Made by a program: the position numbers and the translations under genes. A stretch of 64,000 nt of DNA. It comes from Corynebacterium sanguinis. Lineage in GTDB: Bacteria > Actinomycetota > Actinomycetes > Mycobacteriales > Mycobacteriaceae. Location of the stretch: NCBI RefSeq assembly GCF_007641235.1, contig NZ_CP038157.1, positions 744,001 to 808,000 of the forward strand, written 5' to 3'. Shown piece after piece: positions 42,987 to 52,042 of this stretch; the first letter of the stretch is position 1, and each line of letters begins with the position of its first letter. Below the pieces are notes generated by a model. The model was not told the DNA's origin. It ran no database searches and was given only the letters and a program-made list of their open reading frames with translations.

Positions 42987-43511
42987 CTACTTCTGGATGT
43001 CGATGGACTCGATCACAACGTCCTCGACCGGGCGATCCATCCGGCCGGTGCGCACGTTGGAGATCTCGGTGACAACCTTCTGCGACGCCTCGTCCGTGAC
43101 CTCGCCGAAAATCGTGTGGCGATTGTTCAGGTGCGGCGTCTTGTCCACGGTGATGAAGAACTGCGAACCGTTGGTGCCCGGGCCGGCGTTCGCCATAGCC
43201 AGGAGGAACGGGCGATCGAACTGCAGCTCCGGGTGGAACTCGTCAGCGAACTGGTAGCCCGGGCCGCCGGTGCCGGTGCCGGTCGGGTCGCCGCCCTGGA
43301 TCATGAAGCCCGGGATGATGCGGTGGAAGATCGCACCGTTGTAGAACGGGCCCTCGTTGCTACCCGACGCGTTCTGCGCAGAGTAGTTCGCCTCACCAGT
43401 GGCCAGGCCGATGAAGTTCTCGACGGTCTGCGGGGCGTGGTTGCCAAACAGATCAATGACAATGTCGCCGTGGTTGGTGTGCAGAGTTGCTTTCGCAGTT
43501 GAATCAGTCAT
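42987..43511 (-). CDS. ppiA: cyclophilin-type peptidyl-prolyl cis-trans isomerase
   Basis: A 174-residue single-domain cyclophilin that speeds proline isomerisation. It has the active-site [14 protein letters not shown] (catalytic Arg), the NGSQFFI stretch and the HTIFGEV motif. There is no signal peptide, so it is cytoplasmic. ATG 43511 gives the usual short N-terminus; an ATG three codons upstream (43520) is possible. The adjacent 413 bases carry palindromic repeats. Confidence 0.95.
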   Translation of the reverse strand: MTDSTAKATLHTNHGDIVIDLFGNHAPQTVENFIGLATGEANYSAQNASGSNEGPFYNGAIFHRIIPGFMIQGGDPTGTGTGGPGYQFADEFHPELQFDRPFLLAMANAGPGTNGSQFFITVDKTPHLNNRHTIFGEVTDEASQKVVTEISNVRTGRMDRPVEDVVIESIDIQK

Positions 43512-43564
43512 GGTGACCATTGTAGATGCATCCGGGGGGTTGGTGCTTTTGCGGGTTGGGGGTT

Positions 43565-43903
43565 GTTGATCGTGACATTGCGCAGATCAAACTGCGCAGT
43601 GCCGGGTGAGATGTCACGGTCAGCGCCGATTGACCAGTAAAATCCCAGGTCGTCGGTGGCGCAAAACCGTTGACCGTGACTTTGCGAAGCAACAGCTGTG
43701 CAGCCAGGGGCTGGTGGGACACCGGTAGTCGTTTGAGGTCTCCAAGGCCCGGTCAGATGTCACGGCCAACGGTTCCTAGGCGGCAAAACCGCAGGTCAGT
43801 GCTGGCGCACAACAGTTGACCGTGACATTGCGCAGACCAATCTGCGCAGTAACCCGGTCAGATGTCACGGCCAGCGCTAACCAACCGGCAAAACCCCAGG
43901 TCG
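43565..43903. repeat. three tandem palindromic intergenic repeats
   Basis: Copies begin at 43565, 43669 and 43815 with GTTGA(T/C)CGTGAC. Copies 1 and 3 contain an outer pair CGTGACAT / ATGTCACG and an inner pair TGCGCAG / CTGCGCA, so each can fold into a long two-part hairpin. All end with a conserved (G/A)(C/T)AAAA(C/T)C..CAGGTC block. Copy 2 is longer and its inner stem has decayed. They fill the gap between metE and ppiA; I see no gene there. Confidence 0.85.
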
Positions 43904-43933
43904 GGAACAGAGAACTGACCCGACCCGGAACAA

Positions 43934-46195
43934 CTACAGCGAAGCCGCAACCTCGTCACGCGCGGCGACCAGGTTCTTCAGCGACGGCTCGACCTCGGCG
44001 TAGCCGCGGGTCTTCAGGCCGCAGTCCGGGTTCACCCAGAGGCGGTCGGTGGGCACGTTTGCGAGTGCGGCGCGGATCAGCTCGACCATCTCCTCGGTGG
44101 ACGGCACGCGCGGGGAGTGAATGTCCCACACGCCCGGGCCGATCTCGGAGTGGAAGGTCTCGTCGATGTCTTCGAGCAGCTCCATCTTCGAGCGCGCCGC
44201 CTCGATGGAGGTGACGTCGGCGTCGAGGCCGGCGACGGCGTCGATGATCTGACCGAACTCGGAGTAGCACAGGTGGGTGTGGATCTGGGTCTCCGGCTGC
44301 GCCTCGAGGGCAACGAGGCGGAAGGCGCGAACGGCCCAGTCGAGGTAGGCGGGGCGCTCGTCGGCACGCAGCGGCAGTAGCTCGCGCAGGGCCGGCTCGT
44401 CGATCTGGATCACCTTGATGCCTGCGGCCTCGAGGTCGCTGACCTCGTCGGCAAGCGCGAGTGCGATCTGGTCAGCGGAGACGGACAGGGGCACATCGTC
44501 GCGCTTGAAGGACCACGCGAGGATCGTGACCGGGCCGGTGAGCATGCCCTTGACCGGCTTGTCGGACAGCGACTGGGCGTACTTGGCCCACTCCACCGTC
44601 ATCGGCTCCGGGCGGGAGACGTCGCCGAAGACGATCGGCGGGCGGGTGCAGCGCGAGCCGTACGACTGGACCCAGCCGTTTTCGGTGGCGACGAAGCCGT
44701 CGAGAAGCTCCGCGAAGTACTGCACCATGTCGTTGCGCTCGGGCTCGCCGTGGACGAGGACGTCCAGGCCGATCTCCTCCTGCAACTCGATGACGCCCTT
44801 GATCTCCTTCTTCAGCGCCTCGGTGTACTCGGCGTCGGTCAGTGCGCCGTTCTTGTGGTCGGCGCGCGCCTTGCGGATCTCGGTGGTCTGCGGGAAGGAG
44901 CCGATCGTGGTGGTCGGCAGGTCCGGTAGGCCGAGCGCCTCACCCTGGATGCGCTTGCGCTCAGCGAACTCGGGAGCGCGCTTGACCTCGCCCGCCGGCA
45001 GCTGCGCAACGCGATCCGCCACGGCAGAGTTGTGGATGTGATCCGACTCGGTGCGGGTGCGCACCGCGCGGTCGGAGCGTGCGAACGCCTCCGCGGCAGC
45101 CTCCTCACCCGCAACGAGCGCCTGAATCTCGGCGATCTTTTCATCGGCGAAGGACAGCCAGTTGGCCACGTCGATCGGCAGGTTCTTCTCCGCGTTCAGG
45201 GTGTGCGGCACGTGCTGCAGCGATGTCGAGGTCGACAGTGCCACCTCGCGCCCGCCCGAGCGCAGGACCTCAAGTACCTCGGTGCGCTCGCGCAGGTTCG
45301 CGGCCCACACGTTTCGGCCGTCAATGATACCGGCAACCAGCTGCACCTTCGGGCCGATCATGTCGGCGACGCGCTTCGGGTAGTCCGCATCCGAATCCAG
45401 GGTCCACGGGGACAAGTCCACGTGCAGGGCCTCGGGCTCGAGCGCACCGAGCACGGACAACGCCTTGCGCGTCGCGCCGTAAGGCGTGGTCAAGTACAGG
45501 TTCGGGCGCTCGGCGGTGTCGATGGCCAGAAGCTTCGACCAGGCCTGCTCGAGGTAGACGGCGAGCTCCTCGTCGGTGGTGGACAGGTCGGCGACCAGGG
45601 CCGGCTCGGCGAGCTGGACCCACTCCACGCCCGCGCCCTTCAGGGCCGCGAGAATTTCGGCGTAGGCGTCGGTCAGGGTGTCGAGAAGCGAGAACTCGAC
45701 TGGCTTGGACAGCGCGAGCAGGGTGACCGGGCCGACGAGCGCGGGGCGCACAACGTGGCCAGCCTCACGGGCCTCCTCGACCAAGCGCAGGATGCGCTCC
45801 GGGGCGGGGGTGATCTCCTGGCCGGCGGCGACCTCGGGCACGAGGTAGTGGTAGTTGGTATCGAACCACTTGGTCATTTCCAGCGGCACGCGCGTATCGT
45901 TGCCGCGGGCAAGGGCGAACTCCTCATCGAGGTCGGTGCCGCCGGGGATCAGGCCGACCGTCAATGCGGTCTCGAGCACCTGGTCGTAGTAGGCGACATC
46001 GGCCGGGATGGCGTAGTCCTCGGTCAGGCCCAGGTCGCGCAGGTGGTTGTAGGTGTCCACGCGCAGCGCGTGGGTGGTGGAGCGGAAGGTGTCGGCGTCG
46101 ATGCGACCCGCCCAGTAGGACTCAAGCGCGCGCTTGAGCTCGCGGTTCGCGCCGATGCGCGGGTAGCCTTCGATCGTTGCCTTGGGGAAGTTCAT
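43934..46195 (-). CDS. metE: cobalamin-independent methionine synthase
   Basis: A 753-residue enzyme that moves a methyl group from methyl-tetrahydropteroyl-triglutamate to homocysteine. The N-terminal domain starts FPKATIEGYPRIGANRELK. The C-terminal domain carries the zinc and homocysteine site: DEPALRE, IHTHLCYSEF (His and Cys), and WVNPDCGLKTR (Cys). It lies 15 bases downstream of metF in one operon, with AAAAGGA before the ATG. Confidence 0.96.
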   Translation of the reverse strand: MNFPKATIEGYPRIGANRELKRALESYWAGRIDADTFRSTTHALRVDTYNHLRDLGLTEDYAIPADVAYYDQVLETALTVGLIPGGTDLDEEFALARGNDTRVPLEMTKWFDTNYHYLVPEVAAGQEITPAPERILRLVEEAREAGHVVRPALVGPVTLLALSKPVEFSLLDTLTDAYAEILAALKGAGVEWVQLAEPALVADLSTTDEELAVYLEQAWSKLLAIDTAERPNLYLTTPYGATRKALSVLGALEPEALHVDLSPWTLDSDADYPKRVADMIGPKVQLVAGIIDGRNVWAANLRERTEVLEVLRSGGREVALSTSTSLQHVPHTLNAEKNLPIDVANWLSFADEKIAEIQALVAGEEAAAEAFARSDRAVRTRTESDHIHNSAVADRVAQLPAGEVKRAPEFAERKRIQGEALGLPDLPTTTIGSFPQTTEIRKARADHKNGALTDAEYTEALKKEIKGVIELQEEIGLDVLVHGEPERNDMVQYFAELLDGFVATENGWVQSYGSRCTRPPIVFGDVSRPEPMTVEWAKYAQSLSDKPVKGMLTGPVTILAWSFKRDDVPLSVSADQIALALADEVSDLEAAGIKVIQIDEPALRELLPLRADERPAYLDWAVRAFRLVALEAQPETQIHTHLCYSEFGQIIDAVAGLDADVTSIEAARSKMELLEDIDETFHSEIGPGVWDIHSPRVPSTEEMVELIRAALANVPTDRLWVNPDCGLKTRGYAEVEPSLKNLVAARDEVAASL

Positions 46196-46210
46196 AGAGG
46201 TGTCCTTTTT

Positions 46211-47167
46211 CTAAAGGTTGATTCTGGAAAGTAGGTCGCGGGTCACCGCGAGGTTGTTGTGCGTGTAGATGTGTAGCCCGCCCGTGCCCGCGTCGAGGAT
46301 TTCTCGTGTGAGCTCGGCCGACATCGCCATGCCGATCTCGTACTCCTCGTCGGGGGTTGAAGCCTTTGCCAGTCTGTCGGTGACGCGCTGCGGCACCGTG
46401 ATCCCGGACAGCACACCCATGCGCTCAACCCTGCGCAGGCTGGTCATGGGCATGATGCCCGGGATCAGGGGGATGCGCACGCCGGCCAGGCGGGACCGCT
46501 CGACAAAGTCGAGGTAGTCCTGGGCCTCGAAGAACAGCTGGGTAATCGCGAAGTCGGCGCCGAGGCGCTGCTTGGCCAGCAGCACGTCGAGATCCATGTC
46601 CGCGTTTTTCGATTCCGCGTGGCCCGAGGGGTAGCACGCCACGGACAGGGCGAGTTTGCCCGCCGCGAGGCGAAACGCCTGCTCGTCCTGGACTTCCTGG
46701 ATGAGGTTGAGCAGGTCGGTGGCGTACGGCAGGTAACCCTCGGGCAGGCTCGTTTCGCCCTCGGGGAGGTCACCGCGCAGGGCGAGGAAGCCGCGCACGC
46801 CGGCGTCGATAAGCGTGCGGATCCACTCGGTGAGCTCGTCGCGGGTGCCGGCCGTGCACGCGAGGTGGGCGATCGGTTTCAGGTCGGTGGTTTCCGCGAT
46901 GCGCTTGATCAGCGCCGCAGTCCCCTCGAGCCAGTCGGAGCGGCGTGACGACGTCACGGAGACGTAGTCCGGGTTGTACTCGGCAAGTCCGGCGATGAGG
47001 TTGTCCAGCAGCGCGGTGTCGGCGTCGTGGCGCGGCGGGATGAGCTCGAAGCTCAGCGCGGTGCGCGTGGAGCGACGCGGCGCTGCTGCGCTGGGGTTTA
47101 CGTCTTCGTCGAGGCGATCTAGCGGGGCGGAGGCAGAAAGCCGCGTCGAAGTAAGTCTCTGGTACAC
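46211..47167 (-). CDS. metF: 5,10-methylenetetrahydrofolate reductase
   Basis: Makes 5-methyl-tetrahydrofolate for MetE. The 318-residue FAD-dependent barrel has ALSFELIPPRHDADT near the N-terminus, FLALRGDLPEGE (FAD/folate region), SVACYPSGHAES and DFAITQLFFEAQDYLDF. The reading frame is open upstream, but GTG 47167 follows AAAGG at a suitable distance and gives the normal length. First gene of the metF-metE operon. Confidence 0.93.
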   Translation of the reverse strand: MYQRLTSTRLSASAPLDRLDEDVNPSAAAPRRSTRTALSFELIPPRHDADTALLDNLIAGLAEYNPDYVSVTSSRRSDWLEGTAALIKRIAETTDLKPIAHLACTAGTRDELTEWIRTLIDAGVRGFLALRGDLPEGETSLPEGYLPYATDLLNLIQEVQDEQAFRLAAGKLALSVACYPSGHAESKNADMDLDVLLAKQRLGADFAITQLFFEAQDYLDFVERSRLAGVRIPLIPGIMPMTSLRRVERMGVLSGITVPQRVTDRLAKASTPDEEYEIGMAMSAELTREILDAGTGGLHIYTHNNLAVTRDLLSRINL

Positions 47168-47239
47168 CAGAACATACCTTTCATGTTGACACGGGTTGCC
47201 TGGCCGGGCTCGGCGCTTACGGTTTGTCGTTGACTCAAG

Positions 47240-47277
47240 AATGTATTTACGCACCACGGTATAGACAACTCTGTTCA
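47240..47277 (-). promoter_or_regulatory. metF promoter with a possible McbR-like site
   Basis: On the minus strand TTGTCT (47263-47268) and TACATT (47240-47245) form -35 and -10 elements 17 bases apart. Overlapping the -35 is TAGAC-N6-GTTCA (47262-47277, plus strand reading), which keeps one perfect half and the spacing of the McbR operator TAGAC-N6-GTCTA that represses sulfur and methionine genes in C. glutamicum. The second half-site is weak. Confidence 0.4.
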
Positions 47278-47390
47278 CTCGGGTGGTGCTTTCGCAGCAG
47301 GTCATCCGCCTGCGCGGGTATGAATTTAAATCAGCCGGTGGCGAAATCGCTACGCTGGTAGGCGAGAAAACCCAAACGAAAGGATCCACC

Positions 47391-48023
47391 ATGAACCCGT
47401 TCACCATCCGCCTCGCTTACAAGGGCGCACGCTCGGCGATGAACTACTACCGCAAGCTCGACGACGAAAAGAAGCGCGAGATCTACGACTCCGTTGTCGA
47501 CGCCGTAAAGAAGGACAAGGTCGACGACAAGCTCGACGGGCTTTACGACGTCGCCCGGCGCGAGGCCGGAATCCTCACCCGCGACTCCCACGACCGCCTC
47601 GACCGCCACCGCGCGCAGTTCGCCGCCGCGGGACCGGAGCGGGCGGAGCGTCGTAAAGCACTGAAGAAGCAGGCCAAGGAGTCAAAGAAGAAGTCGAAGC
47701 GCTCGCCGCTCAAGGCGATCCTCGGCATCGGCGCCGCCGTGGCCGCCGCCTGGGCTGCGTGGGAGTTCTGGCTCAAGGGCAAGGTGACCGGCGCCGACAA
47801 GAAGGACGTCACCTACACCCACGTCGCGCCGCGCAAGGAAACCTCTCCGAGCGGCAAGACCACCTTGGTCTACTCCACCCGCACGGAGGACGACCGCGAG
47901 AAGGCCGCCGGCCCGCTCGGCGAGGAGCCGGCGGAGCGCGACGAGCAGCTTCTCAGCTCCATCGACGAGCAGCTGACCACGCTGGACACGCTTGACGACG
48001 ACCAGCGCGACGCCACCCGCTAA
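47391..48023 (+). CDS. membrane-anchored hypothetical protein
   Basis: A 210-residue protein: a charged helical N-terminal half (residues 1-100; KLDDEKKREIYDSVVDAV) with a lysine-rich stretch (KKQAKESKKKSKRSP), one membrane segment near residues 104-126 (ILGIGAAVAAAWAAWEFWL), and an acidic C-terminal part ending LDTLDDDQRDATR. I recognise no enzymatic motif. GAAAGGA precedes ATG 47391. It is divergent from metF and convergent with a TetR gene (four-base overlap). Confidence 0.75.
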   Translation: MNPFTIRLAYKGARSAMNYYRKLDDEKKREIYDSVVDAVKKDKVDDKLDGLYDVARREAGILTRDSHDRLDRHRAQFAAAGPERAERRKALKKQAKESKKKSKRSPLKAILGIGAAVAAAWAAWEFWLKGKVTGADKKDVTYTHVAPRKETSPSGKTTLVYSTRTEDDREKAAGPLGEEPAERDEQLLSSIDEQLTTLDTLDDDQRDATR

Positions 48024-48595
48024 GGGCGAGCTGTTCTCGGGCGCTTCCACGCCGTCAGAAGGTGCTGGACCAGCCTGTTGCGCACGTCCGGGAACAGCTC
48101 ATTAATCGTGCGCGTTTGCGGGCGGGTGATCACCATGAGCTCCGCGGCGATCTCGCGTGCCGTTAAGTTCGGGTCGACCAAGCCGTGATGCGAGGCCTTG
48201 CGCACCAGGAGCTGGAACTGCTCGATTACCTGCTCGAGCTTGGTCAGAAGCAGCGGGGAAATGTCGCCTGAGCGCTGCTGGGCAAGCGCTGCGACGAGCA
48301 TACCCGTGCCCTGTTCCACCATGCGCCAGATGAGTTCCTCCCAGTGGTGCTCGGGGTCCTCCTCAAAGGTGGCCAGGCTCTCATTGAGCCCCGCCTCGAG
48401 CGAATCCAGCAGGTCGACGGCGCAGGCGATGTGGAGGTCGCGGCGCGTCGGGAAGTGCCGGTACAGGGTGGCGATCCCGACCCCCGCGTCCTTGGCGATG
48501 CCCTCGAGCGTGATGGAAGCATCGGGAACAGTGCGGAAAGTGTGGCTGGCGGCATCTATGACTAGTTGGCGCTTGCGCTGCGCGTCGGCTCGCAT
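48020..48595 (-). CDS. TetR-family transcriptional regulator
   Basis: A 191-residue protein with a TetR HTH at residues 6-50 (RKRQLVIDAASHTFRTV; AGVGIATLYRHFPTRRDL). It is divergent from the ATPase-remnant/YhgE unit across 88 bases, which it most likely regulates. Regulators placed beside YhgE/Pip genes often respond to membrane-active compounds, but no ligand can be named here. Confidence 0.9.
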   Translation of the reverse strand: MRADAQRKRQLVIDAASHTFRTVPDASITLEGIAKDAGVGIATLYRHFPTRRDLHIACAVDLLDSLEAGLNESLATFEEDPEHHWEELIWRMVEQGTGMLVAALAQQRSGDISPLLLTKLEQVIEQFQLLVRKASHHGLVDPNLTAREIAAELMVITRPQTRTINELFPDVRNRLVQHLLTAWKRPRTARP

Positions 48596-48683
48596 GATCG
48601 CTCATGCTAACACTTGACATTCGACGACGGTAAAGGCAGCATTTTCGGCTAAGTGATAGTCCTTCCTACGCTTAAGGACCCGA

Positions 48684-49299
48684 ATGACCTCCCCTATCCT
48701 CCGCGTCAACGATCTCATTGTGCGACCCGAGGACCCGCAGCTCACCTTCGAGTGCGCCGCTGGGTTGACTCTGCTTGTCTGCGCGCGTGAATCCGGTGCC
48801 TCCACCCTAAGCATGACGCTGGCCGGGCGCTTCACACCCGCCTCCGGCGACATTGACATCTCCGGGGCCCGCACCACCCGCGAGCGCTTCCGCGCGGTCG
48901 CGCTCGGTGACCGTGCGCGAAGTTATCCGCGAGCAAGTCGCGTGGGCACAGCCCTGATACAAGCGCGTGCCCAAGGACATCCTGACCCACCCGCTGGTTG
49001 AACCGTGGCTCGAGCCGATGGACTTGAGCGAGCTCGACCCCTCCTTAAGCGTCGCCGAGCTGGACACGCTGACGCGGCTGAGGCTGCGCGTGCTCCTAGC
49101 TTTGACGTCGCGCCCCAACGCGTCGCTGCTCGTCGTCGACGACCCGGACCAGCTGCGCAACATTGAGCTGCGCGGCGCGCTGCTTGAGAGCCTGCGGGGC
49201 GTTGCGCAGACGCTGCCCGTGGTGGTCGCCTCCGTCAACCCGGACATCGGCGACCACGCCGAGCACGTCATCGATCTGCGAGAAGGGGCCACGCTATGA
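48684..49299 (+). pseudogene. ABC-type ATPase-like gene, broken by frameshift and nonsense mutation
   Basis: The first frame (48684 to about 48905) encodes an ABC-like N-terminus whose P-loop is degenerate (ARESGASTLSMTLAGRF; no GK). It then loses frame. The next frame continues with TVREVIREQVAWAQP, a TGA at 48955-48957, and resumes as KRVPKDILTHPLVEPWLEPM to a Walker-B-like LLVVDDPDQL and the stop at 49299. An internal deletion not divisible by three and one nonsense codon explain this. The ATG of the YhgE gene overlaps the final stop, showing a former operon. A GTG at 48967 might still give a 110-residue product. Confidence 0.8.
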
Positions 49300-51392
49300 T
49301 CTCCGGCTTCCACATTGGCAGCAACTTCCGCCGCTTCGCCCACGGTTTCTTGCCCCCGGCCGCCATCGCGGTCGTGATGCTGATCCCGCTCATCTTCGGT
49401 GGCCTGTTCGTCTGGTCCTACTACGACCCGATCGGCAACCTGAACCGCATGCCCGTGGCGTTGGTCAACTCCGACGAGGGTGACGCGGGCCAGCGCGTTG
49501 TCGACGGCCTGCTGGAGCGCAAGCCTTTGGACTTCTATGTCGTCGACGCCGACGAGGCCCGCCAAGGCATCGCCGACGGCACGTACTACATGGGCGTGGA
49601 GATCCCGAAGGACTTCACGCAGTCCGTGACCTCGGTAAACACGCCCGACCCGCACCAGGCGAAGCTCAACGTCACGCTGAACGAAACCAACGGTTTCATC
49701 CCGACGATGCTGGGCAACCAGGCCGCAACCATCATGACGTACACCGTGTCCAACACGGTGGGTGAGCAGGTGGCCAACCAGCTCTTCATCGGCTTCAACA
49801 CCGTCGGCGAGGGCCTCACCGAGGCCGCGGACGGCGCCAAACGGCTCAACGAGGGCGCCGCCGAAGCCTCCGACGGTGGCCAGCAGCTTGACAGCGGCGC
49901 GGTGCAGCTTAACGACGGCGCGCGCACCCTCAACGACGGCCTCGGCAAGCTCAGCGACGGCGCCACCCAGCTCGACGACGGTGTCAGCCGACTCCAAAAC
50001 GGCGCCACCCGGCTGGACGAGGGCATCGGCGCGGCCTCGGCCGGCGCAGACCGCCTGGCGGACGGCATGGTGAAGCTTTCCGACGGCACCAGCCAGCTCG
50101 GCGATGGCGCCGAGCAGATCGCCGGCGGCGTGGACACCATCGCCTCCGTCGCCCCGCAGCTCTCCCAGGCCCAGAAAGTCTACGGCGACATCCTCGGCGC
50201 GGTTGACAAGGTCGCCGCCGACCTCGACGCCTCGACGGTGCCGGGCACCGAGGGGCTCGCCCAGCAGGCGCACGCGATCGCCGCGCAGCTGCGCTCGGGC
50301 GATCTGGCCACCGCCATGGACCCCTCGACGCTGACCAAGCTCAAGGCCCTGCAAGCCGGCGCGCACGAGGTGTCCCGTCAGCTCAACGACCCGAACGCCG
50401 AATATCGCGCGGGCGTGGACGAGGCGACCGCCGGCGCCCAGGCCCTGGCGGACGGTCTGTCGCTGCTCAAGGACGGTTCCGGGACGCTTGTGGCGGGCGT
50501 CGCAACGCTCAAAGATGGCTCCTCGCAGCTGGTGGTAGGCGCCCGCGCCGCCGCCGACGGCTCCTCCCAGCTCGCCGCCGGCACCGACCAGCTCGTTGTC
50601 GGCGCGCGGGCCTTAAGCGATGGGCTTGTCCAGCTCGACGGCGGCTCGGGCGAGCTGGCCATGCGGCTTGGCGACGGCGCCACCCAGGCTCCGCGCTGGT
50701 ACGACGCGCGCCTTGACGCCGCCTCCCAGGCCGCGGGCCAGCCCGTCACCGCGAACTCGATCGGCGACGCGGTGACCTACTTCGGCAAGGGTCTGTCCCC
50801 CTTCTTCCTCTCGCTGGCACTCTGGTTCGGCGGCCTGGTGATGTTCATGGTGATGCGGCCGATGTCCCGGCGCGCCGTCGACTCCGGCGTCACCCCCTTC
50901 AGGGCGCTGCTGACCACCTTGATCCCCGCCTTCATCATCGGCTTCGCTCAGGCCGCCTTGTTGTGGCTGGTGCAGATCGTGTTCATCAACGTCTCCCCCG
51001 CCCACCCCGGCGCGATGTTCCTGTCCCTGTGGTTCGTGTCCTGGGTGTTCATCTCCATCATCTTGGCGATCAACGTCATCCTCGGCGTAGCCGCGGGCCG
51101 ACTGGTCACCATGGCGCTGATGGCGCTGCAGCTTGTGGCCTCCAACGGCCTCTACCCGCCGGAGGTGCAGCCGCGGTTCATCCAATGGGTGCACGTCGTC
51201 GACCCGATGCGTTTTAGCGTCGATATGCTGCGCTACAGCCTCTTCGGTCACAGCCCTGGCCACCAGCGCCTGATGACCGCGATCATGGTGCTCACGCTCT
51301 TCGCCCTGGCCGCCTGGGTGATCTCCTCGCTTGGGCTGTGGAAGCACCGCGTGATCATGCGCAAGGACATCCACCCGGAGCTAGAGATCTAG
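49296..51392 (+). CDS. YhgE/Pip-family membrane protein
   Basis: A 698-residue protein with one N-terminal membrane segment (residues about 20-42), a long extracytoplasmic region and five to six C-terminal segments of the ABC-2 membrane type. Residues about 170-270 and 370-450 are made of repeated L.DGA..L..G units forming extended helices. The family includes the lactococcal phage-infection protein Pip and is related to EsaA. The role here may be export or envelope stress. The presumed ATPase partner upstream is broken. A divergent TetR gene probably controls it. Confidence 0.88.
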   Translation: MISGFHIGSNFRRFAHGFLPPAAIAVVMLIPLIFGGLFVWSYYDPIGNLNRMPVALVNSDEGDAGQRVVDGLLERKPLDFYVVDADEARQGIADGTYYMGVEIPKDFTQSVTSVNTPDPHQAKLNVTLNETNGFIPTMLGNQAATIMTYTVSNTVGEQVANQLFIGFNTVGEGLTEAADGAKRLNEGAAEASDGGQQLDSGAVQLNDGARTLNDGLGKLSDGATQLDDGVSRLQNGATRLDEGIGAASAGADRLADGMVKLSDGTSQLGDGAEQIAGGVDTIASVAPQLSQAQKVYGDILGAVDKVAADLDASTVPGTEGLAQQAHAIAAQLRSGDLATAMDPSTLTKLKALQAGAHEVSRQLNDPNAEYRAGVDEATAGAQALADGLSLLKDGSGTLVAGVATLKDGSSQLVVGARAAADGSSQLAAGTDQLVVGARALSDGLVQLDGGSGELAMRLGDGATQAPRWYDARLDAASQAAGQPVTANSIGDAVTYFGKGLSPFFLSLALWFGGLVMFMVMRPMSRRAVDSGVTPFRALLTTLIPAFIIGFAQAALLWLVQIVFINVSPAHPGAMFLSLWFVSWVFISIILAINVILGVAAGRLVTMALMALQLVASNGLYPPEVQPRFIQWVHVVDPMRFSVDMLRYSLFGHSPGHQRLMTAIMVLTLFALAAWVISSLGLWKHRVIMRKDIHPELEI

Positions 51393-51421
51393 CACGACGT
51401 CAGGCTCGTAAACTGGGGTCC

Positions 51422-51964
51422 ATGCGCAAATACTTCTCTATTGCTCTCGCCGCTTCCCTGCTCGCGCCGTTGGCGGCGTGCGGCAGCGAAAGCAAGCCCG
51501 CGGCAACCCAGCCCGCGGATCACGCTCAACACCAGCACCCGGCCGACGGCGGGCCCGTTCCCGCCGGGATGGTCGAGGCCGCAAACCCCACGTACGCGGT
51601 CGGATCAAACGTGACTCTCACCGCCGACCACATGCCGGGCATGGAGGGCGCGCCGGCAACGATCGTGGGCGCCTACGACACCACGGCCTACGAGGTGACC
51701 TACACGCCCGCCGGCGGCGGCGAGCCGGTGCGCAACCACAAGTGGGTGGTGCAGGAAGAGATCAAGGACGCCGGTAGTGAGCGCCTCGCCGACGGCACCG
51801 CCGTGGTGCTCGAGGCCGACCACATGGACGGCATGCAGGGCGCGCAAGCCACCATCGACTCCTCCACGACAGAGACGGTCTACGTGGTCGATGTCCACGC
51901 CGACGGGATGGAAATGACCAACCACAAGTGGGTCGTCGAAAGTGAGATCCAGCCGGCCAATTAG
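51422..51964 (+). CDS. YdhK-type lipoprotein with two DUF1541 repeats
   Basis: A 180-residue lipoprotein with lipobox LAAC (C20) and a His-rich linker (DHAQHQHP). Two tandem DUF1541 domains follow, each with the pattern DHM.GM.GA.ATI and ending NHKWVV.EEI/SEI (residues about 55-115 and 118-178). The His/Met-rich pattern suggests metal (copper) binding, as proposed for relatives near copper genes; unproven. It lies 29 bases after the YhgE gene. Confidence 0.85.
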   Translation: MRKYFSIALAASLLAPLAACGSESKPAATQPADHAQHQHPADGGPVPAGMVEAANPTYAVGSNVTLTADHMPGMEGAPATIVGAYDTTAYEVTYTPAGGGEPVRNHKWVVQEEIKDAGSERLADGTAVVLEADHMDGMQGAQATIDSSTTETVYVVDVHADGMEMTNHKWVVESEIQPAN

Positions 51965-52042
51965 CAAATCTCACTACCATGGATGTTGTCGCGCACGTTA
52001 GCGTACGCGCGACGACCACACGAATATTCTCAAGGAGAGTCA

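Noticed and set aside
43565..43903. CRISPR array
   Set aside because: Only three imperfect units of unequal spacing, long internal palindromes, no spacer-sized unique segments and no cas genes nearby.
45032..46234. 400-codon open frame on the plus strand across metE
   Set aside because: It is antisense to a full-length metE with perfect family motifs. Its composition (Gly/Val/Arg/His-rich, no motif) is typical of the opposite frame in high-GC genes.
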